A stretch of DNA of 64,000 nucleotides from Micromonospora sp. WMMA1363 (lineage in GTDB: Bacteria > Actinomycetota > Actinomycetes > Mycobacteriales > Micromonosporaceae), in NCBI RefSeq assembly GCF_030345795.1, contig NZ_JAUALB010000001.1:1421001-1485000 (forward strand), read 5' to 3'. This document shows, in pieces, positions 17,768 through 29,376 of this stretch. A model generated the notes under the pieces. It saw only the letters and a program-made list of their open reading frames with translations, searched no databases and was not told where the DNA came from. The position numbers and the translations under genes were made by a program. Numbering within the stretch: the first letter of the stretch is position 1; the number at the start of each line of letters is the position of its first letter.

Positions 17768-19351
17768 GTGGGCATCCGAAGAAGACTCCTGGCCGTCGTC
17801 TGCGCCCTGGTCACCGCCGCACCCGTGACCGCCACCGCCTCCCCCGCCCAGGCCGTCGGCCCGGCCCTGCTCCCCGTCACCGTCACCAACAGCACCGGCC
17901 GCGCCGAGGCCGTCCACCTCTACGTGATCGGCGCCCAACTCGCCACCGGCCGCCTCGGCTACGTCAACCAGGCCGGCACCTTCATCCCCTGGTCCGGCGG
18001 CCAGGTCCCACCGACACCCGCACCGGACGCGTCGATCCCCGGTCCCGGCACCGGCGGCAGCACCACCGTCCGGTTCCCGCGCGGATTCTCCGGCCGCGTC
18101 TACTTTTCCTTCGGGGAGAAGCTTCGGTTCTTCCTCACCCCCCACGGCCTGGTGCAGCCCGCCCCGTGGACATCCGGCGACGCCAACCAGAACATCCTGT
18201 TCGACTGGAGCGAGTTCACCTACAACGACGCCGGACTATGGCTCAACAGCTCGCAGGTCGACATGTTCGCGGTGCCGCACGCGGTCACCGTCACCGGCGC
18301 CGACGGCGTCACGAAACGCACCGGCGACGTGGTCGGCAACGGTCGCAACGCCATCATCGACGACGTCCGCTCGCAGCCCGGCTGGACGAACACGATCCGC
18401 ACCCGGGCCGACGGCACGGTGCTGCGCGTCCTGGCGCCCGGCAAGGCCGCCGGGGCAGGCCTGCTCGGCGCCACCTACCTGGACTCGTACATCGCCTGGG
18501 CGTGGAACGCCTACACCACCCGGACGCTGACCGTGATCCCGTTCGCCAACCAGCCGAACGTCCGGTACGTCGGCCGGACCTCCGGTACCGTCATGACCTT
18601 CACCAACAGCGCGGGCCAGGTGGTCGCCTCCTTCAACCGTCCCTCGTCGGCCAGCGTGTGGGGTTGCGACGGCGATCTGCCCGCACCCAACGACCAGGTG
18701 GTCGGCCCGATCTCCCGTACGCTCTGCGCCGCGCTGAACCGCGGCACCCTCGGCACCATCGACACCCAGCCCAGCGCCAACCCCACCGAGTTCTACCGCA
18801 ACAGCCCGACCAACCACTACGCCCGCGCCATCCACGCCAATATGGCCGACGGCAAGGCGTATGCCTTCGCCTTCGACGACGTCGGCGCCTTCGAGTCGCT
18901 CGTCAATGCCGGCGACCCCCGCTCGGCCGGTCTGATTCTCAGCCCGTTCGGTGCGGACAGCCCGATCGGCGGCGGGCCGCTGGTGAGCGACTGGAACAAC
19001 AAGTGCATCGACGTGCCGGGGTCCAACTTCGTCGACCGGGCACGGCTGCAGATGTGGGGCTGCAACGGCACGGATGCCCAGCAGTGGACGTTCAGCGGTA
19101 CCGCGGTAGAAAGCCAGAACGGCAAGTGCATGGACGTCGACGGCGGAGCGACCGGAAACGGCGCGGTCGTCCAGCTCTACACCTGCAACGGCACCGGGGC
19201 GCAGCAGTTCACCCTCACCGCCGCCGGTGACCTGGTCAACCTGCAAGCCGGCAGGTGCGTCGACATCAAGGACTGGGACGGCGGCGACGGCGCCCGGCTC
19301 CAGCTCTGGGACTGCGCCGGAACCGCCAACCAGAAGTGGCGGACCGGTTGA
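17768..19351 (+). CDS. Secreted GH64 beta-1,3-glucanase with ricin-B-type lectin domain
   Basis: Predicted to cleave fungal or algal beta-1,3-glucan to oligosaccharides outside the cell. GTG 17768 lies 6 bases after GAGGAG and gives a 527-residue protein with a signal peptide (VGIRRRLLAVVCALVTAAPV). Residues about 35-400 match GH64 (thaumatin-like fold): LLPVTVTNSTGRAEAVHLYV, RFPRGFSGRVYFSFGEKLRF, and the acidic DWSEFTYNDAG and TEFYRN parts. Residues about 405-527 are a ricin-type beta-trefoil (CBM13) with three repeats: CIDVPG..QMWGCNGTDAQQW, CMDVDG..QLYTCNGTGAQQF, CVDIKD..QLWDCAGTANQKW (each shown in part). A sugar-responsive operator lies upstream. Confidence 0.9.
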   Translation: MGIRRRLLAVVCALVTAAPVTATASPAQAVGPALLPVTVTNSTGRAEAVHLYVIGAQLATGRLGYVNQAGTFIPWSGGQVPPTPAPDASIPGPGTGGSTTVRFPRGFSGRVYFSFGEKLRFFLTPHGLVQPAPWTSGDANQNILFDWSEFTYNDAGLWLNSSQVDMFAVPHAVTVTGADGVTKRTGDVVGNGRNAIIDDVRSQPGWTNTIRTRADGTVLRVLAPGKAAGAGLLGATYLDSYIAWAWNAYTTRTLTVIPFANQPNVRYVGRTSGTVMTFTNSAGQVVASFNRPSSASVWGCDGDLPAPNDQVVGPISRTLCAALNRGTLGTIDTQPSANPTEFYRNSPTNHYARAIHANMADGKAYAFAFDDVGAFESLVNAGDPRSAGLILSPFGADSPIGGGPLVSDWNNKCIDVPGSNFVDRARLQMWGCNGTDAQQWTFSGTAVESQNGKCMDVDGGATGNGAVVQLYTCNGTGAQQFTLTAAGDLVNLQAGRCVDIKDWDGGDGARLQLWDCAGTANQKWRTG

Positions 19352-19789
19352 CCGACCCGGCGACCAGGACAGCCGTCGTCAGGGCCGCCCGCAGCCGCGG
19401 AACCGGTGGCGCCTGTCGGTGCCCCAACCGGGCGGGAGCACAGCGTCGGACGCAACGTACATCGTGTCCCGCCCACGGTTCGGCAGGTGGCGGGCCGGCC
19501 GGGTCCGGCACGATCAGGACAACCAGGTCGTGCACCGACCGACCGGGTGCCTTCGGCGGCACCCGGGACGATCCGTCCCGACGTCCACTCCGGCCGAGGA
19601 CAACTGCCGGGGTGAACCCCGGTCGCACCATGGATCGCCGAGTCCGTGGCAACCGATCACCGGGCAAGGGCTTCCCCTCCGGCGGACCGGGTAGTCCCTG
19701 CCAGCGGCGTCGCCGCCCCCACCGCGACGACGCCGCCATGGGCGCCGGAGTCCCGACCAGCAACGCCGGGATGCGGGGAAGGAGCAGGC
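19352..19789. other. Gene-free 440-base region between the glucanase and DUF2267 genes
   Basis: No convincing gene, RNA or promoter seen. Frames are Arg/Pro-rich on both strands. Confidence 0.4.
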
Positions 19790-20176
19790 ATGGAGTACGA
19801 CCAACTGATCGCGACGGTACGTCAGCGCGCCGGTCTCGGCGACGAGGAGGCGGTGCGGTCCGTCCACGCCGTTCTGTCGGTGCTCGGCGAACGGCTCGCC
19901 GGTCGGGAGGCTGACCATCTCGCGGCGCAGCTACCCCAACGACTGGACCTGTACGTCACCCGCAACCCCGAGGGACGCGGGTGGGACGTCGGCGACTTTC
20001 TCCGGATCGTCGGCGAACGGGAGCGGTGCGCCGACGCGGATCTGGTGCGCCAGCACGCCCAGGCGGTGCTGCGCACCCTCGCCGAGGCACTCGACGACGA
20101 CGAGCGCGCCGACCTGCTCGCCCAGCTTCCCGCCGGGATCGTCGACCTCTTCGGCGTCCCTACCCCCCGCAGCTGA
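19790..20176 (+). CDS. DUF2267 protein
   Basis: A 128-residue, all-helical cytoplasmic protein of unknown role. It has two DUF2267-type repeats: AVLSVLGERLAGREADHLAA with QLPQRLDLY, then AVLRTLAEALDDDERADLLA with QLPAGIVDLFG. ATG 19790 follows AAGGAG with good spacing. In actinobacteria, DUF2267 proteins often sit near stress or dormancy genes; here it is alone, 0.2 kb from katG on the opposite strand. It is related to the remnant at 10277-10568, so two copies of this family existed within 10 kb. Confidence 0.8.
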   Translation: MEYDQLIATVRQRAGLGDEEAVRSVHAVLSVLGERLAGREADHLAAQLPQRLDLYVTRNPEGRGWDVGDFLRIVGERERCADADLVRQHAQAVLRTLAEALDDDERADLLAQLPAGIVDLFGVPTPRS

Positions 20177-20307
20177 CCACCGCGAGGCCGACCACGACGG
20201 CGTACGGCCCGCCGCCTCCACCGGCGGTGTGGCACGTACACCGGCATCGTCAAACGTGACCGGCTCGTGGCACGCGCACCGAGGCGAACTCGGCGCCGGG
20301 TTGTCGC

Positions 20308-20345
20308 CGTTGTCCGGCCGGCCCGCGAGGGCCGGCCGGACAACG
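20308..20345. terminator. Perfect 17-bp GC-rich hairpin between DUF2267 and katG
   Basis: Arms 20308-20324 and 20329-20345 are exact reverse complements with a GCGA tetraloop (a stable GNRA type). It lies 8 bases past the katG stop and can also serve the convergent DUF2267 gene. Confidence 0.8.
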
Positions 20346-20353
20346 GGGGTTGG

Positions 20354-22612
<2,259 letters not shown>

Positions 22613-23047
22613 CTAACTGGGTGTGGTGGAACAGTCGAGGCACAGACCCCAGTAGATGACCTCGGCCTCGTCGATCGAGAAGCCGCTGTCACCGGACGCG
22701 GTCAGGCAGGGCGCCTCGCCGACGGCGCAGTCGACGTCGGCGATTGCTCCACACGACCGGCACACCACGTGGTGGTGGTTGTCCCCGACCCGTGACTCGT
22801 AGCGAGCCACGGAACCGGATGGCTCGATGCGCCGCACCAGACCTGCCGCCGTCAGCGCCCGCAGCACGTCGTACACGGCCTGGTGGGACACCTCAGGAAG
22901 CTCCCTACGCACGACACTGATGATCGACTCCGTGTCGGCGTGCGGATGCGCGCGCACCGCGCCCAGCACCGCGACCCGGGGGCGGGTCACGCGCAGCGCG
23001 GCCCCACGCAACATTCGTTGGAGGTCCGGGATCGCTGCCACGTCCAC
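22613..23047 (-). CDS. furA: FurA-type peroxide/metal-responsive repressor
   Basis: A 144-residue Fur-family repressor upstream of katG. The winged helix spans about residues 10-80 (LRVTRPRVAVLGAVRAHPHAD, SHQAVYDVLRALTAAG). The metal-binding region has NHHHVVCRSCGAIADVDC and a C-terminal CLDCS, giving the two CxxC pairs of a structural zinc site. In mycobacteria and streptomycetes FurA (CatR) represses itself and katG and is relieved by peroxide oxidation. The start is GTG 23047; a second GTG at 23041 is possible. A matching operator lies just upstream. Confidence 0.93.
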   Translation of the reverse strand: MDVAAIPDLQRMLRGAALRVTRPRVAVLGAVRAHPHADTESIISVVRRELPEVSHQAVYDVLRALTAAGLVRRIEPSGSVARYESRVGDNHHHVVCRSCGAIADVDCAVGEAPCLTASGDSGFSIDEAEVIYWGLCLDCSTTPS

Positions 23048-23058
23048 AGTCTGGCCTG

Positions 23059-23078
23059 TTTTCTGGAATCAGTCAAGA
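23059..23078 (-). promoter_or_regulatory. FurA autoregulatory box overlapping the furA promoter
   Basis: On the minus strand the bases read TCTTGACTGATTCCAGAAAA, ending 11 bases before the GTG. This is very close to the AT-rich conserved element described upstream of furA in mycobacteria and streptomycetes, as I recall it (TTGACT..ATTCC..AAAA). The TTGACT can double as -35. It stands out in GC-rich surroundings. Predicts autorepression of the furA-katG operon. Confidence 0.75.
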
Positions 23079-23207
23079 AAATAGGCCGCACGTCACCGGG
23101 CGTCGGCACCCACGGGACGAGGCAGCGCCGCGCGCCGCCCTGAGCTCGTCGAGGTCAGCTCCCGCCCGGCCACACCTCCGCGACGGAAGCTCGGCGGACC
23201 GGCGGGA

Positions 23208-24221
23208 TCAGTGCCGCCGCCAGGCCAGGACGCCCAGCCCCGCGCACACCAGCCCAGCGGTGGCGACCAGCCGGTGCCGGGACAGCCACGCCTGGGGGCT
23301 GCGCCCGTGGGAGCGGTCGGAGAAGTCACCGCGGGCGCCGTAGTCGTGTCCGCCCGGTCCGTCCAACGGACGCCAGAGGTTGCCCGGACGGTCGCCGGCG
23401 ATGGGCGGTCCGGTCTGCTGCGACGAATAGCCGGTCCGGGCGAGGTACCGGTCCAGCAACCCGGGAACGACCCGGTTGCCGAGAATGGTCAGGACGGTCG
23501 GCATGCCGACCCAGTACGCACGGCGTTCCGGCCGTTTGGCGGCGGCGACGATCGCCCGGGCGGCGACGATCGGCTCGTAGATCGGCGGCACCGGCTGTGC
23601 GTGTCGGGGCAGCCTGGACACCAGCCAGTCGAACTGCGGGGTGTTGAGCGCCGGCATGTGAACCATGGTCACCCGCACCTTGCTGCCCTCGTGCAGCAGT
23701 TCGCAACGCACCGCCTCGGTGAAACCGACGATGGCGTGTTTCGCCCCGCAGTAGGCGGACTGCAGCGGGATGCCGCGATAGGCCAGCGCCGATCCGACCT
23801 GCACGATGGTGCCGTGGTTCCGCGGTGTCATGTGGTCCAGGGCCACCCGGGTGCCGTGCACGCAGCCGAGATAGGTAACCTCCGTCGCCCGCCGGAACTC
23901 CTCCGGCCGCGTCTCCTGGAACGTCGCGAACACGGAGCTGAACGCGTCATTGACCCATAGGTCGATCGGCCCGAGCTCCGCCTCGATCCGCTTGCCGGCG
24001 GCGGCCACCTGCTCGTAGTCGGCCACGTCGACCTCGATCGGCAGCGGCCGGCTGCCGGCGGCCCGCACCTCCTCGGCTGCGGCGTCGAGCCCGGCCCGTC
24101 CCCGCGCCAGCAGGGCGATGGCGATCCCCTGCTCGGCGAGCAGGCGCACCGTCGCCCGTCCCACACCCGCACTGGCTCCGGTGACCACCGCCACCCGGAC
24201 GTCCTGCCGGTTACGCCGCAT
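23208..24221 (-). CDS. SDR-family oxidoreductase with C-terminal membrane segment
   Basis: A 337-residue NAD(P)-dependent reductase. Cofactor motif VVTGASAGVGRAT (about 13-25), the conserved Asn-bearing VNDAFSS, and active site Ser in VQVGSALAYRG with SAYCGAKHA (YxxxK). This is the classical SDR fold for about 250 residues. The extension ends in a hydrophobic helix (VATAGLVCAGLGVLAWRRH) that probably anchors it to the membrane. ATG 24221 follows AGGAGGGG, and the sequence before it is not family-like. The substrate is unknown; long extended SDRs of this type are frequent in actinobacteria and are usually annotated only generically. Confidence 0.88.
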   Translation of the reverse strand: MRRNRQDVRVAVVTGASAGVGRATVRLLAEQGIAIALLARGRAGLDAAAEEVRAAGSRPLPIEVDVADYEQVAAAGKRIEAELGPIDLWVNDAFSSVFATFQETRPEEFRRATEVTYLGCVHGTRVALDHMTPRNHGTIVQVGSALAYRGIPLQSAYCGAKHAIVGFTEAVRCELLHEGSKVRVTMVHMPALNTPQFDWLVSRLPRHAQPVPPIYEPIVAARAIVAAAKRPERRAYWVGMPTVLTILGNRVVPGLLDRYLARTGYSSQQTGPPIAGDRPGNLWRPLDGPGGHDYGARGDFSDRSHGRSPQAWLSRHRLVATAGLVCAGLGVLAWRRH

Positions 24222-24446
24222 GTCGCCCCTCCTGTCGCCACGATCCCACCTGGCTGTACCCGCCCAGACGGCCACTAGTCCGGTTCGGCGGTGGTGACGC
24301 CGTGCTGGATCACCGGCCACGTGTGGCAGAGGCATGGCCGGGTATCCGACGACATGCCTACCGGCGTCCGAGAAACGGAGAAGCGAGATGTCCGAAAGTC
24401 ACCGGTCGACCAGCGCCACCGCCTCGGCTGATCGGAACCGGCCGAG

Positions 24447-26234
24447 ATGAACGCTGGTGCGGAAGAGAAAACTGGTAAGGAAGAGTGGACCGCCGAGACA
24501 CCGCCGGCCGTTCTGCGGGAGTACGCGCTGCTGGCCGACGGGTACCGGGGAGCGTTGATCGGCCCGCACGGGGACGTCGGTTGGCTCTGCGCGCCGGGCT
24601 GGTCCGACCCGGCGGTGTTCAACGCGCTGCTCGGCGGTGCGGGGCGCTACTCGGTGGGCCCGGCTACGACCCGCTTCTCCTGGGGCGGATACTACGAGCC
24701 GGGTTCCCTGGTCTGGCGCAGCCGATGGGTCACCGGGGACGGCATCATCGAGTCGCGGGAGGCGCTGGTCTTCCCCGGCGACGCGGACCGGCTGGTGCTG
24801 CTGCGCCGGGTCCACTCGCTGGGCCGACCGGCCCGGGTCCACGTGGAGTTGGACCCGCGCGCCGAGTTCGGCCGGGAGCGGGTCCGCAACGTGGTCCGGC
24901 ACGGCACCCAGGTGCTGGCCCAAACCGGCGGGCTGCACCTGCGCTTTCACGGGGGCACGGACCTGCGCGACGATCCGGACGGCTTCCTCATCGGCGAGCT
25001 GGACCTGCCCGCTGGCGCTCGGCACGACCTGGTACTGGAGCTGTCCGCCACCCCGCTGCAGGCGCCCTGCGAGGCACCGGACGAACTGTGGCGGATCACC
25101 GAGCAGAGCTGGAGCACGACGATCCCGTCCCTGGCCGGCCCCGCGGAGCGGGACGCGACGCTGGCGTACGCGGTGCTGCGCGGGATGACCCAGTCGGGCT
25201 GTGGCATGGTGGCCGCGGTGACCACCGCGCTGCCCGAGCGAGCTCTGGCCGGGCGCAACTACGACTACCGGTACGCCTGGATCCGGGACCAGTCCTTCGC
25301 CGGCCAGGCCGCCGCCCTGGTCGGTCGCTACGACCTGCTCGACGACGCCGTCACGTTCCTGACCGAGCGGGTGCTGGCCGACGGCGACCGGCTGGCGCCG
25401 GCGTACACCGTCCACGGTGCGCCGGTGCCGCGTGAACAGCCGTTGCGGTACCCGCCGGGGTATCCCGGAGCGCACGTGCGGACCGGCAACTGGGTACGGG
25501 AGCAGTTCCAGTTGGACGCGTACGGCGAGGTGCTTCTGCTGCTCGCCGCGGCGCAGCGGCACAGCCGCCTCTCCCGCGACTCCCACCACGCGATGGAGGT
25601 GGCCGTGACGGCCATCGAGCGACGCTGGTCGGAGCCGGACTCCGGCATCTGGGAGCTGCCGCCGCAGCAGTGGACCCACTCGAAGCTCACCTGTGTGGCG
25701 GGGCTGCGAGCGGCGGCTCGCGGGGTCACAGCGGGACTGGCCGGCCGCTGGTCCGCCCTGGCCGACCGGATCCTCGCCGACGCCGCCGCGCACGGGTTGC
25801 ATCCGGCCGGGCACTGGCAGCGGGCGTACGACGACGGGCGGGTCGACTCCGCGCTGCTGCTGCCCGGCATCCGGGGCGCGCTGCCGCCGCATGATCCGCG
25901 CACCGAGCGCACTCGGCAGGCGGTCATGGCCGGCCTGGCGGCGGACGGCTACCTGTACCGGTTCCGGCCCGACCGGCGACCCCTCGGCGACGCCGAGGGC
26001 GCCTTCCTGCTCTGCGGGTTCGCCGCGGCGCTGGCCGCCTGGCAGGCCGGGGACACCGTCGGGGCCAACCGCTGGTTCGAACGCAACCGGGCGGCGTGCG
26101 GCCCACCGGGTCTGTACACCGAGGAGTACGACGTGCAGCAGCGGCAGCTACGCGGGAACCTCCCGCAGGGGTTCGTGCACGCGCTGATGCTGGAGACCGC
26201 GGTGACGCTCGGTCAGGTCACCCCCTGCGGGTGA
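24447..26234 (+). CDS. GH15 glucoamylase/trehalase-like glycoside hydrolase
   Basis: A 595-residue, apparently cytoplasmic enzyme (no signal peptide). The N-terminal beta-sandwich domain starts LREYALLADGYRGALIGPHG..GWLCAPGWSDPAVF. The C-terminal (alpha/alpha)6 barrel has NYDYRYAWIRDQSFAGQAAAL, a GH15 hallmark. Candidate catalytic acids are Glu in GIWELPPQQWTHSKL (about residue 400) and Glu in LYTEEYDVQQ (about 560). GH15 proteins of this architecture in actinobacteria include glucoamylases and acid trehalases, so alpha-glucan or trehalose are the likely substrates. The ATG at 24447 has only a weak GGAACC upstream. The next gene is convergent and overlaps its 3' end. Confidence 0.88.
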   Translation: MNAGAEEKTGKEEWTAETPPAVLREYALLADGYRGALIGPHGDVGWLCAPGWSDPAVFNALLGGAGRYSVGPATTRFSWGGYYEPGSLVWRSRWVTGDGIIESREALVFPGDADRLVLLRRVHSLGRPARVHVELDPRAEFGRERVRNVVRHGTQVLAQTGGLHLRFHGGTDLRDDPDGFLIGELDLPAGARHDLVLELSATPLQAPCEAPDELWRITEQSWSTTIPSLAGPAERDATLAYAVLRGMTQSGCGMVAAVTTALPERALAGRNYDYRYAWIRDQSFAGQAAALVGRYDLLDDAVTFLTERVLADGDRLAPAYTVHGAPVPREQPLRYPPGYPGAHVRTGNWVREQFQLDAYGEVLLLLAAAQRHSRLSRDSHHAMEVAVTAIERRWSEPDSGIWELPPQQWTHSKLTCVAGLRAAARGVTAGLAGRWSALADRILADAAAHGLHPAGHWQRAYDDGRVDSALLLPGIRGALPPHDPRTERTRQAVMAGLAADGYLYRFRPDRRPLGDAEGAFLLCGFAAALAAWQAGDTVGANRWFERNRAACGPPGLYTEEYDVQQRQLRGNLPQGFVHALMLETAVTLGQVTPCG

Positions 26235-26622
26235 CCGGCCGATGCCAGCCACACCCGTCCTCCCGTCGCGCGGCCCAGCGGCTCAGGACGGCCCACCCGG
26301 TGGCGATCACGGCGTCGGTCAGGGCGGCGGACCGCTGCCGCCGGTCGACGGCGGCGAGGGCGACGGCGGTGCCGGCGTGCAGCACGTCGACCACCGCGCC
26401 GAGCGTGAACACGACTGGCGTCGGCCGGTACGCCGTGACGGCCGCCTGCGCCACCTGCCGGGCACCGAGCACGCGCAGCGTCCGCTCGGCCGCCGTGGTG
26501 ACCGGACCGACCGGCCGCAGCAGTTGGCCGGGCATGAGCAGCAGCGCCGTCCCCCAGGCCAGCCGGACAGCCGTGACCGCGCCGCGCACCGGGAAGCGAT
26601 CGTCCTGGTGTCGGGGAGGCAT
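26218..26622 (-). CDS. Small predicted membrane protein
   Basis: 134 residues with about three hydrophobic segments: AVRLAWGTALLLMPGQLL, ARQVAQAAVTAY..VVFTLGAVVDVLHAGTAVALA (shown in part) and ALTDAVIATGWAVLS. It resembles small DUF4267-like membrane proteins in spacing, but I do not recognise a specific family. It is the last gene of the minus-strand operon after the enolase-superfamily gene, 1 base past that gene's stop, and its end overlaps the GH15 gene's 3' end by 17 bases. Confidence 0.6.
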   Translation of the reverse strand: MPPRHQDDRFPVRGAVTAVRLAWGTALLLMPGQLLRPVGPVTTAAERTLRVLGARQVAQAAVTAYRPTPVVFTLGAVVDVLHAGTAVALAAVDRRQRSAALTDAVIATGWAVLSRWAARREDGCGWHRPVTRRG

Positions 26623-26623
26623 C

Positions 26624-27712
26624 TCAGGCCACCCGGTACTGTTGCGCCCGGTCCGGCCGGAACTCGACACCGTTGCCGGGCCGGTCCAGTGGCGCCGGGG
26701 CGCTACCACCGGTGGCGCGCACCGCGCCGTCGAAGAGCATCGACTCGATCCGCACGTGGTCGTGGAACCACTCCAGGTGCCGCACGTTCGGTGTGGCCGC
26801 CAGGACCGGCAGGTGCTGGTGCGGGGCGCAGTGTGCGGAGACCTGGAGCCCGGCGGCCTCGGCGACCGCGGCGGCGCGGACGAACTCGCTGATCCCGCCG
26901 CAGCGGGTGACGTCGACCTGGAGGCAGTCGACGTACGGGGCCATCCGGTGGAAGTAGACCAGGTCGAAGCCGTACTCACCGGCCGCCACGTCGGGCGAGA
27001 CGTGGTCGCGGACCAGGCCCAGCCCGGCCAGGTCGTCGGAGCTGACCGGCTCCTCGTACCACCGCACGTCCAGGTCGGCCGCGGCCCGAGCCACCCGGAT
27101 CGCCTGCTTGCGCTGGTAGGCGCCGTTGGCGTCGACGTACAACTCGGCGTCGTCGCCGATGGTCCGCCGGGCCGCCGTCATGCGGGCCAGATCCCGCCCC
27201 ACCTCCGTGCCGCACGACTCCCCAATCTTGATCTTCACCCGGGGAATGCCCTGCTCATGCACCCAGTCGGCGAGCTGCCGGTGTTGGCGCTGCCCGTCAT
27301 AGGTGGTGAAGCCGCCGCTGCCGTAGACCGGAACCTCCCGGCGGGCGGTTCCGAGCAGCCGGGCCAGCGGCAGGTCGTGCCGGCGGGCCTTGAGATCCCA
27401 CAGTGCGCAGTCGGCGGCCGACAGGGCGAGCCCGGCGACCCCGGGCCGACCCGCGTTCCGCAGCGCGCGCTGCATGCTCGTCCAGGCCGCCGGCACGTCG
27501 TCCGGGTCCAGGTCGGCGACCACCGGCGCCAGTAGCTCCGCCACCACCGCGGCGGCGGCTGCCGGCCCGTACGTCCAGCCCACCCCGGTGTGCTCGTCGG
27601 CGTGCGCCCGGACCAGTACCAGGGTGGTGCTGGTCCAGGCCAGCGTGCCGTCCCCCTCCGGCTCGTCGGTGGGTACCTGGTACGCCTCGGCCGCCAGCCG
27701 AATCCGGGTCAC
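26624..27712 (-). CDS. Enolase-superfamily enzyme (mandelate racemase/muconate lactonising type)
   Basis: A 362-residue (alpha/beta)7-barrel enzyme that abstracts a proton next to a carboxylate. Catalytic Lys pair in PRVKIKIG (KxK), metal ligands Asp in LYVDANGAY, Glu in RWYEEPVSSDD and Glu in AAGEYGFD, and a late general-acid/base His in QVSAHCAPHQHL. This KxK plus Asp/Glu/Glu plus His pattern fits MR-subgroup sugar-acid dehydratases or racemases. GTG 27712 follows GGAGG by 5 bases and overlaps the stop of the upstream FAD-oxidase gene (GTGA), so it is co-translated with it. A sugar-acid catabolic role is inferred from family and from the linked TPP and FAD enzymes. Confidence 0.85.
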   Translation of the reverse strand: MTRIRLAAEAYQVPTDEPEGDGTLAWTSTTLVLVRAHADEHTGVGWTYGPAAAAAVVAELLAPVVADLDPDDVPAAWTSMQRALRNAGRPGVAGLALSAADCALWDLKARRHDLPLARLLGTARREVPVYGSGGFTTYDGQRQHRQLADWVHEQGIPRVKIKIGESCGTEVGRDLARMTAARRTIGDDAELYVDANGAYQRKQAIRVARAAADLDVRWYEEPVSSDDLAGLGLVRDHVSPDVAAGEYGFDLVYFHRMAPYVDCLQVDVTRCGGISEFVRAAAVAEAAGLQVSAHCAPHQHLPVLAATPNVRHLEWFHDHVRIESMLFDGAVRATGGSAPAPLDRPGNGVEFRPDRAQQYRVA

Positions 27713-29376
27713 CGTGTCCTCCCTCGGATCAACGCAGCCAGCGAAGCGAGCGTGGCCGTCCCGACCAGACCCGCCGCCGCCCAGCGGGAGATCACCGACG
27801 GCGGCCCCGGCCGGTCGCCCCAGCTCCGTTCTGGCCGCTGCGGCACGGCGTCGCTGTGCAGGCCGGCGCGCAGCAGCTCGGCCAGGTGGATCGCGGACCG
27901 GCCGCCGGAGGCACTCTGCTCGAGCTGGGTCCGGCAACTGAACCCGTCGGCGAGGATCACGTCCGTCTCCGCGGCGTCCCGGACGGCGGGCAGCAGCACC
28001 CGTTCCGCGCACGCCTCGGAAACCTCGTAGTGCCCCTGCTCGAACCCGAAGTTCCCGGCCAACCCGCAGCAGCCCGAGTCGAGGAACTCCGCGTCCACCC
28101 CGGCCGCGGACAGGACGGCCTGGTCGGCGGCGGTGCCGAGGATCGCGTGCTGGTGACAGTGCGTCTGGATCAGCGCGTGCGCCGGAATCCGTGGCGGCTG
28201 CCAGTCCGGGCTGTGGTCGTGCAGCACCTCGGCCGTGGAGCGCCAGCCGTCACCGATCGTGCCGCCCCGGGCGGCGCCGTCGAGCATCTCGAACAGCAGC
28301 CGGGACCGGCCCCGGGTGGAGTGCTCCTCCTCCCGGGTGACCATGTAGGAGGGACACATCACGCCGCCGGAGTGCCGGCGGCACTGGCCGACCCCGACGC
28401 AGCGCAACACCGCCTCGCCGAAGCTGCCACCGTCGTCCGGATATCCGAAGACGGTCTTCACCGCCCCGTGGTCGTAGTCGGCACCCAACCGCAGGTGACT
28501 GTCCAGTGGGTAGGGCGGCACGACCTTGCCGGGGTTCATCCGGTCGTCCGGGTCGAAGACCGCCTTGAACTGGCCGAAGGCGCGGGCGATGCGCGCGCCG
28601 TACATCTTCGGCAGCAGTTCGCCCCGGGCCTGTCCGTCGCCGTGTTCACCGGAGAACGAGCCGCCGTAGGAGACGACGAGGTCGGCGGCGCGCTCGACAA
28701 AGGAACGGAACTGCCGGACGCCGTGGGCGGTGCGCAGCCGGAACGGGATTCGGGGTGTGCACACAGCCCTGGCCGAAGTGACCGTAGACGGAGGCCTGCT
28801 GGTAGCCGTACTCGCGGTAGAGCCGCTCCAGGTCCCGACGATGTTGTCGACCACCTTTCCGGTGCGCTGGGCGGTGGCACCGCAGGAGTTGTTGCCGATC
28901 ATGCCGCCGAGGGTGCAGTGGTCGTGGGTGGCGGGACGGGGTCCGTACTCCAGCCCGGTCGACGTGAGCTGGGCGTTGAGCTGGTCGAGCACGATGCCCG
29001 GCTCGACCAGGCAGGTACCCGCCTCGGCGTCGACCTCCAGCAGCCGGTGGCAGTATTTCGACCAGTCGAGCACCACCGCGGTGTTGGTGCACTCGCCGGC
29101 CAGGCTGGTGCCGCCGCCTCGGGAGACCAGCGGCGCCCGGTGCCGGCGGCACACCGCCACCGCGGCCACCGCCGCGGCCACCGACCGGGGAATCACCACC
29201 CCGAGCGGCACCTGCCGGTAGTTGGAGGAGTCGGTGGAGTACGTGGCGCGGGAGCCGGCGTCGAAGCGCACCTCCCCGTCGACCTCGGCCCGCAGGTCCG
29301 CGGCGAGGTCGACGAGGTCGACGTCGGGTACCGGGTCGGGTGGCCGCCGGACCGGGTCGGGCAGCACCGCGGTCAT
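27709..29376 (-). pseudogene. FAD/Fe-S oxidoreductase (D-lactate/glycolate-oxidase type) with two internal deletions
   Basis: The frame is open for 555 residues, but family members of this FAD-linked oxidase plus iron-sulphur fusion usually have about 950-1000. The FAD domain is normal to residue 180 (GGGTSLAGE, GGMIGNNSCGATAQRTGKVV), then about 330 residues are missing. Sequence resumes as LERLYREYGYQQASVYGHFG in another frame, and an extra C in CCCC at 28752-28755 returns to the first frame (RIPFRLRTAHGVRQF). A second gap joins GWRST directly to EVLHDHSPDWQPPR (28228-28238), removing the CxxCxxCxxxCP cluster region. The C-terminal CCG part (DSGCCGLAGNFGFE) remains. A membrane helix ends the chain. 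Probably inactive. Confidence 0.75.
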
